Source: Alphaproteobacteria bacterium (GTDB lineage: Bacteria > Pseudomonadota > Alphaproteobacteria > Micropepsales > Micropepsaceae). Taken from it: a stretch of 64,000 bases of DNA. The position numbers and the translations under genes are program-made. The DNA lies in the NCBI GenBank assembly GCA_016124635.1, contig WGNJ01000018.1, positions 212,551 to 276,550 of the forward strand, given 5' to 3'. Positions 17,338 to 25,824 of this stretch are shown one piece after another (the stretch's first letter is position 1; every line of letters starts with the position of its first letter). Below the pieces are notes generated by a model, which had not been told where the DNA came from, ran no database searches, and worked only from the letters and a program-made list of their open reading frames with translations.

Positions 17338-17745
17338 CTAATTCAGCAGCGCGAGGTGCGCCCAAGACAACAACCAAACGAAGCCCATGATCGCGTATGT
17401 GATCGTGTCCATCTGCGCTTGGCTGGGCTCGACCTTAAGGTAGCGGATCACGATCGCGCGGAGAAAGCCGCCCTCCTCGACATTCGACGGGTCGTGCCAC
17501 GTTCCCGTGAGAAGGCGCGCCTCAAGATTGTTCAACGGGCACACGCCGCGATTGACGTACCAAACGGCGATCAGGCCAGGGATGAACGCAAGATGCGCGA
17601 CGAGCCATGGCCGGCTCGGGACCAGCCAACCGAGAAGGCCGTAGAACACGAGCACCATATGATGCGCATGTAAGGCGAACCTTGCTCCGCTTGCAGCGGC
17701 GCCGGTCAGGACGGGTCGGCGGCTCGGCGGCGGCGTGTCGTTCAA
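17338..17745 (-). CDS. Small membrane protein, DUF2784-like (tentative)
   Basis: Predicted inner-membrane protein of about 135 residues with three hydrophobic segments: HMVLVFYGLLGWLVPS, WLVAHLAFIPGLIAVWYV and a C-terminal ITYAIMGFVWLLSWAHLALL. The phrase NRGVCPLNNLEARL is like the CPLTxLE motif of DUF2784 membrane proteins, but overall similarity is uncertain. No ATG lies at a useful position: the best start is a TTG whose last two bases overlap the TGA of the upstream MBL gene (TTGA), suggesting translational coupling. Function unknown. Confidence 0.6.
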   Translation of the reverse strand: MNDTPPPSRRPVLTGAAASGARFALHAHHMVLVFYGLLGWLVPSRPWLVAHLAFIPGLIAVWYVNRGVCPLNNLEARLLTGTWHDPSNVEEGGFLRAIVIRYLKVEPSQAQMDTITYAIMGFVWLLSWAHLALLN

Positions 17746-18815
17746 ATTTTCCGATACCAGTCGATGCCGTTTGCGTCGCGCGTGCGTTTGATCTTGCCGC
17801 GGGCGATGAGGCAATTGAGGTGGGCGATGCTTTCGCCCGTCGCCATGCCGTAGTTGCCGGCGGTGATCCGCGCGCGAAAGAGCGCCGGGAAACAATCGAC
17901 GGCGCGCTTCGGCGTGGCGCAGAGATCGAGCAGCTTCTGCAAGCTCTCCTCATGACCATCGATGAGCTGCGTCAGGCGGGTGTGTACACCATAGAACGGC
18001 TCATTGTGCGCCGGCAGAATGAGCGTCTCTTCGGGGATGAGCTCGCGCAAGTGATGGCACGACGAGATCCAGTCGTCGAGCGGGTCGGCATCGGGCTCCG
18101 TCGGAAAGACGGAGACGTTGGACGTAATGCGGGGAAGTATCTGATCGCCGGCAATGAAGACTTTGAGCTCGGGGCACCAAAGGCAGGCGTGCTCGGGCGC
18201 GTGGCCGCGGCCGACGACAATGCGCCACCAGCGGCCGCCGATCATCAGCTCCTCGCCATCCTGCAGGCGGCGGAAGGATTGCGGCAGGCGATAGACGCCG
18301 GAGCCGAACCCGCCGAAGCGCTTTCTGTAGACTTCGAGCATCTCGTCGGTGAAGCCGGCGGCCTTGTAGAAGTCGACGCCCTCTTCCGGCGCCTCCAGCC
18401 CCGTGTCCATGACGAGCGTGCGGCAGAGAAGATAATCCGTGCGCGACATGTAGAGCTGCACGCCGTACTTCTCGACGAGCCAACCCGCGAGACCGACGTG
18501 GTCGGGATGAAGATGCGTGACGATCACGCGCGTGACCGGCTTGCCGCCGCCGTTGTTTGCGATCACCTGCTCCCAGAGCTTGCGCGTCGTGTCGCCGGAG
18601 ACGCCGGTGTCGACGATGGCCCAGCCCTCGCCGTCCTCGATCATCCAGACGTTGATGTGATTGAGCTGAAACGGCAGCGGCATGCGCACCCAAAGGATGC
18701 CGGGCGCGACCTTGATGGCGGCACCCTGCTCGGGGCGTGCGGGGAATGGATATTTGAGCCCATCGCGCTCAAGCGGCGCGGCGGCTTCGACCTGTCCGTC
18801 CAGTGTCACTGTCAT
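17742..18815 (-). CDS. Metallo-beta-lactamase-fold hydrolase
   Basis: A 357-residue MBL-fold enzyme. Zinc motif THLHPDHVGLAGWL (HxHxDH) lies near residue 100, followed by GHAPEHACLW as the third metal His, and GDQILPRITSNVSV with the bridging Asp. The extra C-terminal part (about residues 280-357) is helical and may form a winged-helix-like lid as in LACTB2-type proteins. The family hydrolyses thioesters, lactones, RNA or other esters; the substrate is not determinable. It is divergent from another MBL gene at 18975 and is coupled to the small membrane protein downstream. Confidence 0.88.
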   Translation of the reverse strand: MTVTLDGQVEAAAPLERDGLKYPFPARPEQGAAIKVAPGILWVRMPLPFQLNHINVWMIEDGEGWAIVDTGVSGDTTRKLWEQVIANNGGGKPVTRVIVTHLHPDHVGLAGWLVEKYGVQLYMSRTDYLLCRTLVMDTGLEAPEEGVDFYKAAGFTDEMLEVYRKRFGGFGSGVYRLPQSFRRLQDGEELMIGGRWWRIVVGRGHAPEHACLWCPELKVFIAGDQILPRITSNVSVFPTEPDADPLDDWISSCHHLRELIPEETLILPAHNEPFYGVHTRLTQLIDGHEESLQKLLDLCATPKRAVDCFPALFRARITAGNYGMATGESIAHLNCLIARGKIKRTRDANGIDWYRKI

Positions 18816-18974
18816 CGGAATCTCATTCTAGATTAGCTTGACTCTGACAGGCTATGCTGCACTGCGAAAGAGCGCAAATCGAGTTTCGCGTCAGTGGGTT
18901 GACGCTGCGGTAAACATGGCTATCGGGGTCGCGGGCCACATGATCTGATCGTTGGCCGCAGGGGAGTCGGGATC

Positions 18975-19898
18975 ATGAAATGGCTTGTTCGGCTTGGTGT
19001 CGTCGCGCTGCTGCTGGTGGCCGCCTATTGGTTCGAGGTGCTCGACGGCGGGGTCCCGTCGACCTCGACATACAAGACCGACATTGCCGGTTGGCGCCAA
19101 TTGGTCGCCGGCGACAGCGGACAACTTCCGACGGAAGTCCGTATCGAATTCATCGGGCGCGACACGATGCCGTTCATCGCAGTGCAAGGCGGCGGCGAGA
19201 ACAAAGACTTCGCCCGCACACGCGCCTCGTTCCAACTCGACGGAGCCGCAGGCAGCGTCGTTATAGATACAGCCTTCAACAAGGAGATCGCGGCCAAGGC
19301 ACAACGCGTGCCCTTCGCGTTCGATGAAGCGGCCTATGCGCGCATGATCTCGGTGATGGGCGTCGCGAGCGTCGTCGCGGTGACGCACGAACACATGGAT
19401 CACATCGGCGGCGTGATGAGCTTTCCGCTGCCGGAGCGCTTGGCCGAGCGGTTGGTGTTCACAAAACAGCAGTTCGAAGGCTTTGCTAGCGCCAGCAAGC
19501 AGCAGATTCCTCCAGCGTATGCTGCGATGCCGCATCTCGATTTGACCGCGCCGACGCGCATTGCGCCCGGCGTGGTGATGATTCCAGCTCCAGGTCATAC
19601 GCCAGGAAGCGCGTTGTTCTACGTGCGCATGGCCGACGGACACGAGTTGCTCTTCATCGGCGACGTCGCTTGGGCGATTTCAAACATCCGCACGCCCGCG
19701 ATGCGGCCGCGGTTCGTGGAGCAATTCTTCATGTCTGGAGAAGACCGTGCGGCGGTCGGCGATGAAGTGCGTGCCTTGCACGATCTGTCGGCCGCCGACC
19801 CTGCGCTGGTCATCATTCCGGCGCATGACGAAGCGTACTTGCGGCAGCTGATCGCGCAGGGCTTGCTCAAAGAGCATTTCCAGATCGACGGACCTTAA
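18975..19898 (+). CDS. Membrane-anchored metallo-beta-lactamase-fold hydrolase
   Basis: A 307-residue protein beginning with a membrane segment or uncleaved signal (MKWLVRLGVVALLLVAAYWF) and continuing into a periplasmic MBL domain. The zinc motif is VTHEHMDHIGGVMS (HxHxDH), the third His is in PAPGHTPGSALFY, and the Asp in LFIGDVAWAI; IIPAHDEAYL is near the end. All metal ligands appear present. It is not close in sequence to the divergent MBL gene at 17742-18815, so the pair is not a recent duplication. Substrate unknown. The TMEM175 gene follows 5 bases later. Confidence 0.87.
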   Translation: MKWLVRLGVVALLLVAAYWFEVLDGGVPSTSTYKTDIAGWRQLVAGDSGQLPTEVRIEFIGRDTMPFIAVQGGGENKDFARTRASFQLDGAAGSVVIDTAFNKEIAAKAQRVPFAFDEAAYARMISVMGVASVVAVTHEHMDHIGGVMSFPLPERLAERLVFTKQQFEGFASASKQQIPPAYAAMPHLDLTAPTRIAPGVVMIPAPGHTPGSALFYVRMADGHELLFIGDVAWAISNIRTPAMRPRFVEQFFMSGEDRAAVGDEVRALHDLSAADPALVIIPAHDEAYLRQLIAQGLLKEHFQIDGP

Positions 19899-19903
19899 AC
19901 CCG

Positions 19904-20479
19904 ATGACCAAAGGGAGAATGGAAGCCTTCAGCGACGGCGTCGTCGCCATCATCATCACCATCATGGTGCTGGAGATGAAGGTACCGCACGGCGAAAGCC
20001 TGGCCGCGATCAAACCGCTTGCACCGGTATTCCTCAGCTATGTGCTGAGCTTTACCAATGTCGGAATCTACTGGAACAACCATCACCACCTCATGCACGC
20101 GGTGCAGCACGTCAACGGCGGCGTCCTGTGGGCGAATCTGCATCTGTTGTTCTGGCTGTCGCTGATGCCGTTCACGACGGGCTGGATGGGCGAAAACCAT
20201 TTTGCGCCGCTGCCCGTCGCGGTCTACGGGATCGATCTCTTCATGGCGGCGATCGCGTATACGATTCTCGTCCGCTTCCTGCTGGCGCTGCACGGTCCCA
20301 ACTCGACACTGGCGAAGGCAATCGGTAGCGACTTCAAAGGCAACATCTCACTCGCGATCTACGCCGCCGCGATCCCGCTGTCGTTTTTGGCAAGCTATGT
20401 GTCGCTTGCGCTCTATGTGCTCGTCGCGGTGATCTGGTTCCTCCCCGACCGGCGCATCGAGAAGAAGGTCGCGAAGTAG
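19904..20479 (+). CDS. TMEM175-family (DUF1211) potassium channel-like membrane protein
   Basis: A 191-residue integral membrane protein. The opening KGRMEAFSDGVVAIIITIMV contains the R-x3-F-S-D signature of bacterial TMEM175 channels, in which the first helix lines the pore as a tetramer. Further helices: a segment near PVFLSYVLSFTNVGIYWNNH, ANLHLLFWLSLMPFTT, and two near the C-terminus. Bacterial members conduct K+ with modest selectivity. It follows the membrane-anchored MBL gene by only 5 bases, so both are probably translated from one message; no functional link is known. Confidence 0.88.
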   Translation: MTKGRMEAFSDGVVAIIITIMVLEMKVPHGESLAAIKPLAPVFLSYVLSFTNVGIYWNNHHHLMHAVQHVNGGVLWANLHLLFWLSLMPFTTGWMGENHFAPLPVAVYGIDLFMAAIAYTILVRFLLALHGPNSTLAKAIGSDFKGNISLAIYAAAIPLSFLASYVSLALYVLVAVIWFLPDRRIEKKVAK

Positions 20480-20534
20480 CAACCCTCAAGGACACGCAGC
20501 AAGAACCATCGCGTCGTATCGATTAGGGCAGCGC

Positions 20535-21608
20535 ATGCGAAATGTTTCATTTGCTCTAGCATTTCTTCTTGCGGTGACGACACCGGCGATGGCTGATGGC
20601 GAGCGGCAAAAACCCACCTATCCGTTTCGCGTGGAGCGCTCTGCTGAGCAGGGCCGGACAATTGGGGGCGCTAATGGTGACGTCATCTATCGCGAAAGAT
20701 CGCTCGGCCGAGAAGCCGCCTATCTAACAGCGCCCATGCCCGCCGGCCAATGGCCAATCAGTCTCGGAACCCGGGAGCCGCTCTTTCCGCTCAGCTTCGT
20801 CGAGAAAGGCGTTGTGTCCGTCTACTACTGCTCCAACAGATTCAGGCGCGTGCGCAATCCGCCTATAGAGACGGTTTGCTTTCAAGATCGAGACAAGGAC
20901 GGCCGCTTCGACGCCGCCGTCATCGGTGAGCGCAATAGTGGTTTCGTCTTCGAGATTACCGGCCATTGGATGGAAGCCACAGGAGAGGACATTGAGGGCA
21001 GCCGCGTGATTCGTGTGGGGATGCCGCGAGCGATCACGCCGACACCTTACGCAATCAAGCAAATTCGGCCCGCTCCGGGCGAAGGAGGCGTCATCGAATT
21101 GCGCTACGCGGGACTTCGGAGGGGCGTTCCGGCGTTCGACGCCTCTTTTCGCGCGGTCGCTGACAACAAGGTGCTCTACACAACGCAAATCAGCGCTACA
21201 AAACAACCTGACACGCGCCTGCCGCGGGCGACGATTCCTCATCCTGTAGTTGCCTACCGTGCCAGCCTCGTCCCGCCGCGCAGGATGGGATTGGCGGGCC
21301 CCTTTCCGGAGACGCCCAACCCCGTGCCGAAAGACGCCGCCGCCATCGCGGCTATGATCGTGGAAGTCGCAAAGGCCGATGCCAAGCACGTAAGGGCCAC
21401 CATCGTCCGAGCCTTCGCGCCTTGGAGCTGGTATCGGCAGAACTGCGCGGACGACGAACCCGAACTTGTCTACGTCGACGACGGTCGGCTGCCCGCCCTC
21501 TATAGCGGACAACCAGTCGGTCTGTGTGAGAAAACCTCGTGGGCGCAGAACGGACAGTGGCATATCGTCGGCCCCGTGAACGCGAACAGCGGTCCGATCA
21601 AGAAATAG
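20535..21608 (+). CDS. Secreted protein of unknown function
   Basis: A 357-residue exported protein; MRNVSFALAFLLAVTTPAMA is a signal peptide with an AMA cleavage motif. The mature part is soluble and beta-rich in appearance, with pairs of Cys (VSVYYCSNRF and ETVCFQDRDK; RQNCADD and VGLCEKT) that could form disulfides. The DRDKDGRFD stretch resembles a calcium-binding loop (DxDxDG), but only one copy is present. No known family is recognised. It follows the TMEM175 gene by 55 bases on the same strand. The gene uses more rare-style codons than the genes before it. Confidence 0.65.
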   Translation: MRNVSFALAFLLAVTTPAMADGERQKPTYPFRVERSAEQGRTIGGANGDVIYRERSLGREAAYLTAPMPAGQWPISLGTREPLFPLSFVEKGVVSVYYCSNRFRRVRNPPIETVCFQDRDKDGRFDAAVIGERNSGFVFEITGHWMEATGEDIEGSRVIRVGMPRAITPTPYAIKQIRPAPGEGGVIELRYAGLRRGVPAFDASFRAVADNKVLYTTQISATKQPDTRLPRATIPHPVVAYRASLVPPRRMGLAGPFPETPNPVPKDAAAIAAMIVEVAKADAKHVRATIVRAFAPWSWYRQNCADDEPELVYVDDGRLPALYSGQPVGLCEKTSWAQNGQWHIVGPVNANSGPIKK

Positions 21609-21801
21609 CGTGCGAGAGCGTCAGGCTTTGCAATATCGCAACCAAGCGAATCGTCGCCCCCTGGACTTGCTCGCGTTCTCAGCCAGTTGCGTGGACCAAA
21701 CTCGACGCTTGCGGCGGCGATCGGCGACGACGTCAAGAGCGTTCGATATTGACTGGTATGCATGAGTTAGTCTGTTTTCACCGGTTTTTCGGAGGGACGA
21801 G

Positions 21802-22896
21802 ATGAGCATGAGAATCCCGAGGACATCGCGCCGCTCGCTTCTTAAGGCCATGGGCGCGGCGGCCGTCGGCATCAGCTTCGGCGGGCTGGAGGCCTGTTCG
21901 CCGTCCAAGCCGGAGGGCGGCGGCGAAGAGCCCAAGCTCAATTTCTACAACTGGGACACCTATATCGGCGAAACCACACTGGCCGACTTCAAGAAGGCGA
22001 CAGGCGTCGACGTGAATATGAGCCTGTTTTCGACCAACGACGAGCTGTTCGCCAAGCTCAAGGCCGGCAACCCCGGCTATGACGTCATCGTGCCGTCGAA
22101 CGAGTTCGTCACCCGCATGAGCGAGGCCGGCCTGCTCATGCAACTGGATCATTCCAAGATCCCGAACATGAAGAACATCGATCCGGCCTTTCTGGATCCG
22201 GACTACGACAAGGGCCGCAAGTTCTCGATGCCCTACACCTGGCTGGTGACGGGGATCGGCTACCGGAAGTCGAAGATGCAAGGCGTGCCGGACAGTTGGA
22301 AGTGGGTCTTCGACTCGGCGCAGTACAAGGGCCGCATCGCCCTGCTGTCGGAGTCCGCCGACCTGATGCGCCTGTCGGCCAAGTATCTGGGTCATTCGGT
22401 GACCGGCATTCCGCTCGAAATGGTCAAACAGATCGAGGCGATGCTGATCAAGCAGAAGCCCAACGTGAAAGCGTTCCACGAGGACGACGGCCAGACCCTG
22501 TTGCAGAACGGCGATGTGGACATCGTCATCGAGTACAGCGGCGACATCGCTCAGGTGATGAAGGAAGACAACGACATCGGCTTCGTTGTGCCCAAGGAGG
22601 GCAGCTTGCTGAACTCCGACGGCCTGTGCATCCCGACCGGCGCGCCACGGCCCGACAACGCGCACAAATTCATCAACTACATCCTCGACGCTCAGGCCGG
22701 CGCCGAGATCTCCAAGACGATTCTCTATCCCACTCCCAACGCGGCGGCCAAAGCGCTGATGCCGGACGACTATAAGAACAATCCGGTGATCTTCCCGCCT
22801 GCGGATCAGTTGGCCAACTGCGAATACGGCGCTTTCGAGGGAGCCGAGCGCGCCAAGCTGTACGAAGACGTCATCACCCGCGTGCGCGCGGCCTAA
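21802..22896 (+). CDS. Polyamine ABC transporter substrate-binding protein (PotD/PotF type)
   Basis: Periplasmic binding component of 364 residues. The N-terminus SRRSLLKAMGAAAVGISFGG has a twin-arginine pattern and then a Cys in LEACSP, so it may be a Tat-exported lipoprotein; the lipobox is imperfect, with Glu at -2. The mature sequence matches PotD/PotF: LNFYNWDTYIGE, YDVIVPSNEFV, YTWLVTGIGY, then YSGDIAQVM. A GGAGGG ribosome site precedes the ATG. First gene of a four-gene importer. Spermidine or putrescine is the likely ligand; the binding-site residues cannot discriminate. Confidence 0.92.
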   Translation: MSMRIPRTSRRSLLKAMGAAAVGISFGGLEACSPSKPEGGGEEPKLNFYNWDTYIGETTLADFKKATGVDVNMSLFSTNDELFAKLKAGNPGYDVIVPSNEFVTRMSEAGLLMQLDHSKIPNMKNIDPAFLDPDYDKGRKFSMPYTWLVTGIGYRKSKMQGVPDSWKWVFDSAQYKGRIALLSESADLMRLSAKYLGHSVTGIPLEMVKQIEAMLIKQKPNVKAFHEDDGQTLLQNGDVDIVIEYSGDIAQVMKEDNDIGFVVPKEGSLLNSDGLCIPTGAPRPDNAHKFINYILDAQAGAEISKTILYPTPNAAAKALMPDDYKNNPVIFPPADQLANCEYGAFEGAERAKLYEDVITRVRAA

Positions 22897-22917
22897 GCGG
22901 CGGCGGGAGGGGGCGAA

Positions 22918-23826
22918 TTGGAGCAGAGCTGGACCCGCGCCAAAGGCGCGTTCCTCGCGGTCTTCAGTCCGACCGTGCTCTGGCTGTTCGCCTTCTTCCT
23001 GCTGCCGATGGGCATCATCTGGGCCTACAGCTTCGGACAGAACGAGGGCCTGGTCGACATCGCCGTGACCGGCACCCTCGCGAACTACGCGCGCGTGCTG
23101 CAGCCGCTTTATCTGCTGATCTTCCTCAAGTCGCTGTGGTTCGCCTTCCTGACCACGGCACTCTGCCTGGTCATCGGCTTCCCGGTCGCCATGGCCATCA
23201 CCTTCGCGTCGGAGAAGACCAAGGCCTGGCTGCTCGTGCTGATCATGCTGCCCTTCTGGACCAACCTCTTGATCCGCACCTATGCGCTGATGGCGGTGCT
23301 CAGGACCGAGGGCTACGTCAACTGGGCCTATCACTGGCTCTGGGACGAGACGAGCGGCCTACTGCAGATGATCGGTCAGGCACCGCTCGGCGCGTTCACG
23401 CCGCTGGATCTGCTGCACAAAAATTTCGCCGTCGTGTTCGGCCTCGTCTATGTGAACCTGCCCTTCATGGTGCTGCCGCTCTACGCAGCGCTTGACCGGC
23501 TCGACCGCTCTTATCTGGAAGCCAGCCTCGACCTTGGCGCCGGGCATTTGACGACGCTGTTCCGGATCATCGTGCCGCTGGCGCTGCCGGGCATCGCGTC
23601 GGGCGTGCTGATTACCTTCATCCCTGCTCTCGGCTCCTATTTGACACCCGATCTGCTGGGCGGTCCGGACAGCCAGATGATCGCCAGCGTCATCGAGCGG
23701 CAATTCAAGCGGGCGAACGACTGGCCATTCGGCGCGGCGCTCTCCTTCATGCTGATGTACATGACGTTCGCGGCCGTGGCCCTGCAGGCGATCCTCGCCC
23801 GCCGGCGTGCGGAGGCGCGCCAATGA
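22918..23826 (+). CDS. Polyamine ABC transporter permease (PotB/PotH type)
   Basis: Inner-membrane permease of 302 residues with about six helices: the first is TVLWLFAFFLLPMGIIWAYS, another LWFAFLTTALCLVIGFPVAM, and others follow. The cytoplasmic EAA loop, which contacts the ATPase, is EASLDLGAGHLTTLFRIIVP. The start is a TTG at 22918 behind a GGGAGGGGG ribosome site, and no nearby ATG fits. It lies 21 bases after the binding-protein gene and overlaps the next permease by ATGA. Together the two permeases form the transmembrane pore of the importer. Confidence 0.92.
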   Translation: MEQSWTRAKGAFLAVFSPTVLWLFAFFLLPMGIIWAYSFGQNEGLVDIAVTGTLANYARVLQPLYLLIFLKSLWFAFLTTALCLVIGFPVAMAITFASEKTKAWLLVLIMLPFWTNLLIRTYALMAVLRTEGYVNWAYHWLWDETSGLLQMIGQAPLGAFTPLDLLHKNFAVVFGLVYVNLPFMVLPLYAALDRLDRSYLEASLDLGAGHLTTLFRIIVPLALPGIASGVLITFIPALGSYLTPDLLGGPDSQMIASVIERQFKRANDWPFGAALSFMLMYMTFAAVALQAILARRRAEARQ

Positions 23827-24659
23827 GCCAAGCGCCCGGACCTCTCGAATATCTTCGCCGCTGGCCGCTTCGGGCTTGGGTGACCGGCGTCGCCGTCTTC
23901 CTCTACGCGCCGCTGATCTCGCTGATCGTGTTCAGCTTCAACGACAGCAAGCGCAACGTCGTTTGGCAGGGCTTCACGTTCAAATATTACGGCAAGGCGC
24001 TGACCGACGAGTCTCTGCTGACGGCGCTCAGCAATTCGCTGACCATCGCTCTGATCGTCACGCTGGTGAGCGTGGTGCTCGGCGCGCTCTCGGCGGTGCT
24101 GCTTTGGCGCTTCCGTTTTCCCGGCAAGACGGCGCTCGAAGGCGCTCTGTCGCTGCCGATCGTGGTGCCGGAGATCTGCATGGGCGTGGCGATGCTGGTC
24201 TTCTTCGCCAAAGTGCTGCCTTGGCCGGTCGGCATGCCGTGGCCCTTCAATCTCGGAGCCATCATCATCTCGCACGTCTCCTTCTGCTTCCCGTTCGTCA
24301 CCGTGGTGGTGCGGGCTCGGCTGGCCTCGTTCAACCGCGAGCTCGAAGAGGCTGCCAAGGACTTGGGTGCCGGAGAATGGCGGACCTTCCGCGACATTCT
24401 TATTCCGCACATCGCCCCTTCGCTGGTGGCCGGCGCGCTGCTCGCCTTCACCCTCAGCCTGGACGACTTCGTCATCACCTTCTTCACGGCGGGTCCGGAC
24501 ACCGTGACCTTCCCGGTGAAGGTCTATTCGATGGTCCGCTTCTCGGTAACGCCCGAGGTCAACGCCGCCTCGACCATGCTGATGGTGCTGACCGTGCTGG
24601 CGACCTTCCTCGCGCTGCGGTTTCAGAATCCGGCCAAGGACCTCGCGGAACGTGGCTGA
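23823..24659 (+). CDS. Polyamine ABC transporter permease (PotC/PotI type)
   Basis: Second inner-membrane permease, 278 residues and about six helices, including WVTGVAVFLYAPLISLIVFS and the stretch LTIALIVTLVSVVLGALSAV. The EAA loop is EEAAKDLGAGEWRTFRDILI, and DDFVITFFTAGPDTVTFPVK is a family hallmark. Its ATG overlaps the preceding stop, and its stop overlaps the GTG start of the ATPase gene, so translation of the whole transporter is coupled. Thr codons here are mostly ACC (about 12 to 6 against ACG), unlike the neighbouring operons. Confidence 0.92.
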   Translation: MSQAPGPLEYLRRWPLRAWVTGVAVFLYAPLISLIVFSFNDSKRNVVWQGFTFKYYGKALTDESLLTALSNSLTIALIVTLVSVVLGALSAVLLWRFRFPGKTALEGALSLPIVVPEICMGVAMLVFFAKVLPWPVGMPWPFNLGAIIISHVSFCFPFVTVVVRARLASFNRELEEAAKDLGAGEWRTFRDILIPHIAPSLVAGALLAFTLSLDDFVITFFTAGPDTVTFPVKVYSMVRFSVTPEVNAASTMLMVLTVLATFLALRFQNPAKDLAERG

Positions 24660-25773
24660 GCCCATCATCACCATCGAGAATGTCACGCGACGCTTCGGTA
24701 CGCTGGCGGCGGTCGACAACGTCTCACTGACCGTCGAGGAGGGCGAGTTCTTCGCGCTGCTTGGCCCCTCCGGATGCGGCAAGACCACGCTGCTGCGTAT
24801 GTTGGCCGGGTTCGACAATCCAACCGAGGGACGCATCCTGATCGACGGGCAGGACGTCAACCGCATCCCGCCCAACAAGCGGCCCGTGAACATGGTCTTC
24901 CAGTCGTACGCGGTCTTCCCGCACATGACGGTCGCCGACAATGTCCGCTATGGCCTGAACATCGCCGGGGTGCCGCGCAAAGAACAGGACGCCCGCGTCG
25001 AGGAGGCGCTTAGCCTCGTTCAACTCGACGGCCTCGGACCGCGCAAACCCGATCAACTCTCCGGCGGTCAGCGTCAGCGCGTCGCTCTGGCCCGGGCGCT
25101 GATTATGCGGCCGAGAGTGCTGCTGCTCGACGAGCCGCTCTCGGCGCTGGACGCCAAGCTGCGCGATCAGATGCGGACCGAGCTTTCCACGCTGCAGGAA
25201 AAGGTCGGCATCACCTTCATCATGGTGACCCACGACCAGGACGAGGCCCTGGCGCTCGCCACCCGCTGCGCAGTGATGAATCGTGGCCTCCTGCAACAGG
25301 TCGCGACGCCGAACGACCTCTACGAATTCCCCAACAGCCGGTTCGTTGCCGACTTCATCGGCACGGTGAACCTGTTCGAAGGACAGCTGATCGTCGACGA
25401 GCCCGACCACGCGGTCATCCGCTCGCCCGAGTTGGGGGCCGGCATCTATTTCGATCATGGCGTCACCGGGGCGAAGGGCGCCACGGTCTGGGCGGCCATC
25501 CGTCCGGAAAAGATCGAGCTGAAGAAACGAACCGAAGGCGATACCGCTCCGAAGATGGACGACACTCCCGAGGGCAACAACGTCGTACCCGGCATCATTC
25601 GCCAAGAAGTCTATCTCGGCAGTGAGTCCACCTACGAGGTCGAGATCGAGAGTGGACGGCGGGTCAAGGTCACGCGCTCGAACTTGACCCGTTGGGACCA
25701 GGAGGACTTCGCCATCGGCGAGGCGGTCTGGCTCGCCTGGCACGCCTGCTCGCCGGCGATGTTGCAGTCCTGA
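24652..25773 (+). CDS. Polyamine ABC transporter ATP-binding protein (PotA/PotG type)
   Basis: ATPase of 373 residues that powers the importer from the cytosolic face. Walker A is GPSGCGKTT (about residues 39-47), the Q-loop is in NMVFQSYAVFPHM, the ABC signature LSGGQRQRVALARAL, Walker B VLLLDEPLSALD, and the switch His is in MVTHDQDEALALA. A TOBE-type regulatory domain occupies about residues 260-373 (VWAAIRPEKIEL and EVYLGSESTYEVEI). The GTG at 24652 overlaps the upstream permease stop by 8 bases. It is the last gene of the set; a long hairpin follows its stop. Confidence 0.94.
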   Translation: MAEPIITIENVTRRFGTLAAVDNVSLTVEEGEFFALLGPSGCGKTTLLRMLAGFDNPTEGRILIDGQDVNRIPPNKRPVNMVFQSYAVFPHMTVADNVRYGLNIAGVPRKEQDARVEEALSLVQLDGLGPRKPDQLSGGQRQRVALARALIMRPRVLLLDEPLSALDAKLRDQMRTELSTLQEKVGITFIMVTHDQDEALALATRCAVMNRGLLQQVATPNDLYEFPNSRFVADFIGTVNLFEGQLIVDEPDHAVIRSPELGAGIYFDHGVTGAKGATVWAAIRPEKIELKKRTEGDTAPKMDDTPEGNNVVPGIIRQEVYLGSESTYEVEIESGRRVKVTRSNLTRWDQEDFAIGEAVWLAWHACSPAMLQS

Positions 25774-25779
25774 CGGCGC

Positions 25780-25807
25780 GAAGCGCGATCCGTTCGGACC
25801 GCGCTTC
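25780..25807. terminator. Hairpin between convergent genes after the polyamine transporter
   Basis: A 13-base stem (GAAGCGCGATCCG with CGGACCGCGCTTC) with one mismatch and a 2-base top sits 7 bases after the transporter stop and 18 bases before the stop of the convergent gene. There is no T-run on either side, so it may be a bidirectional or Rho-assisted terminator, or an mRNA-end stabiliser. Confidence 0.45.
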
Positions 25808-25824
25808 ACTCTCCAAGATTTGCG

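Noticed and set aside
17742..19898. The two neighbouring metallo-beta-lactamase-fold genes as a recent duplication
   Set aside because: They differ in length, N-terminus and motif surroundings, and are on opposite strands; they share only the fold signature.
21778..23334. A 518-codon open frame on the minus strand opposite the polyamine transporter
   Set aside because: The plus strand encodes clear PotD and PotB homologues; the minus-strand frame has a His/Arg/Gln-rich shadow composition.
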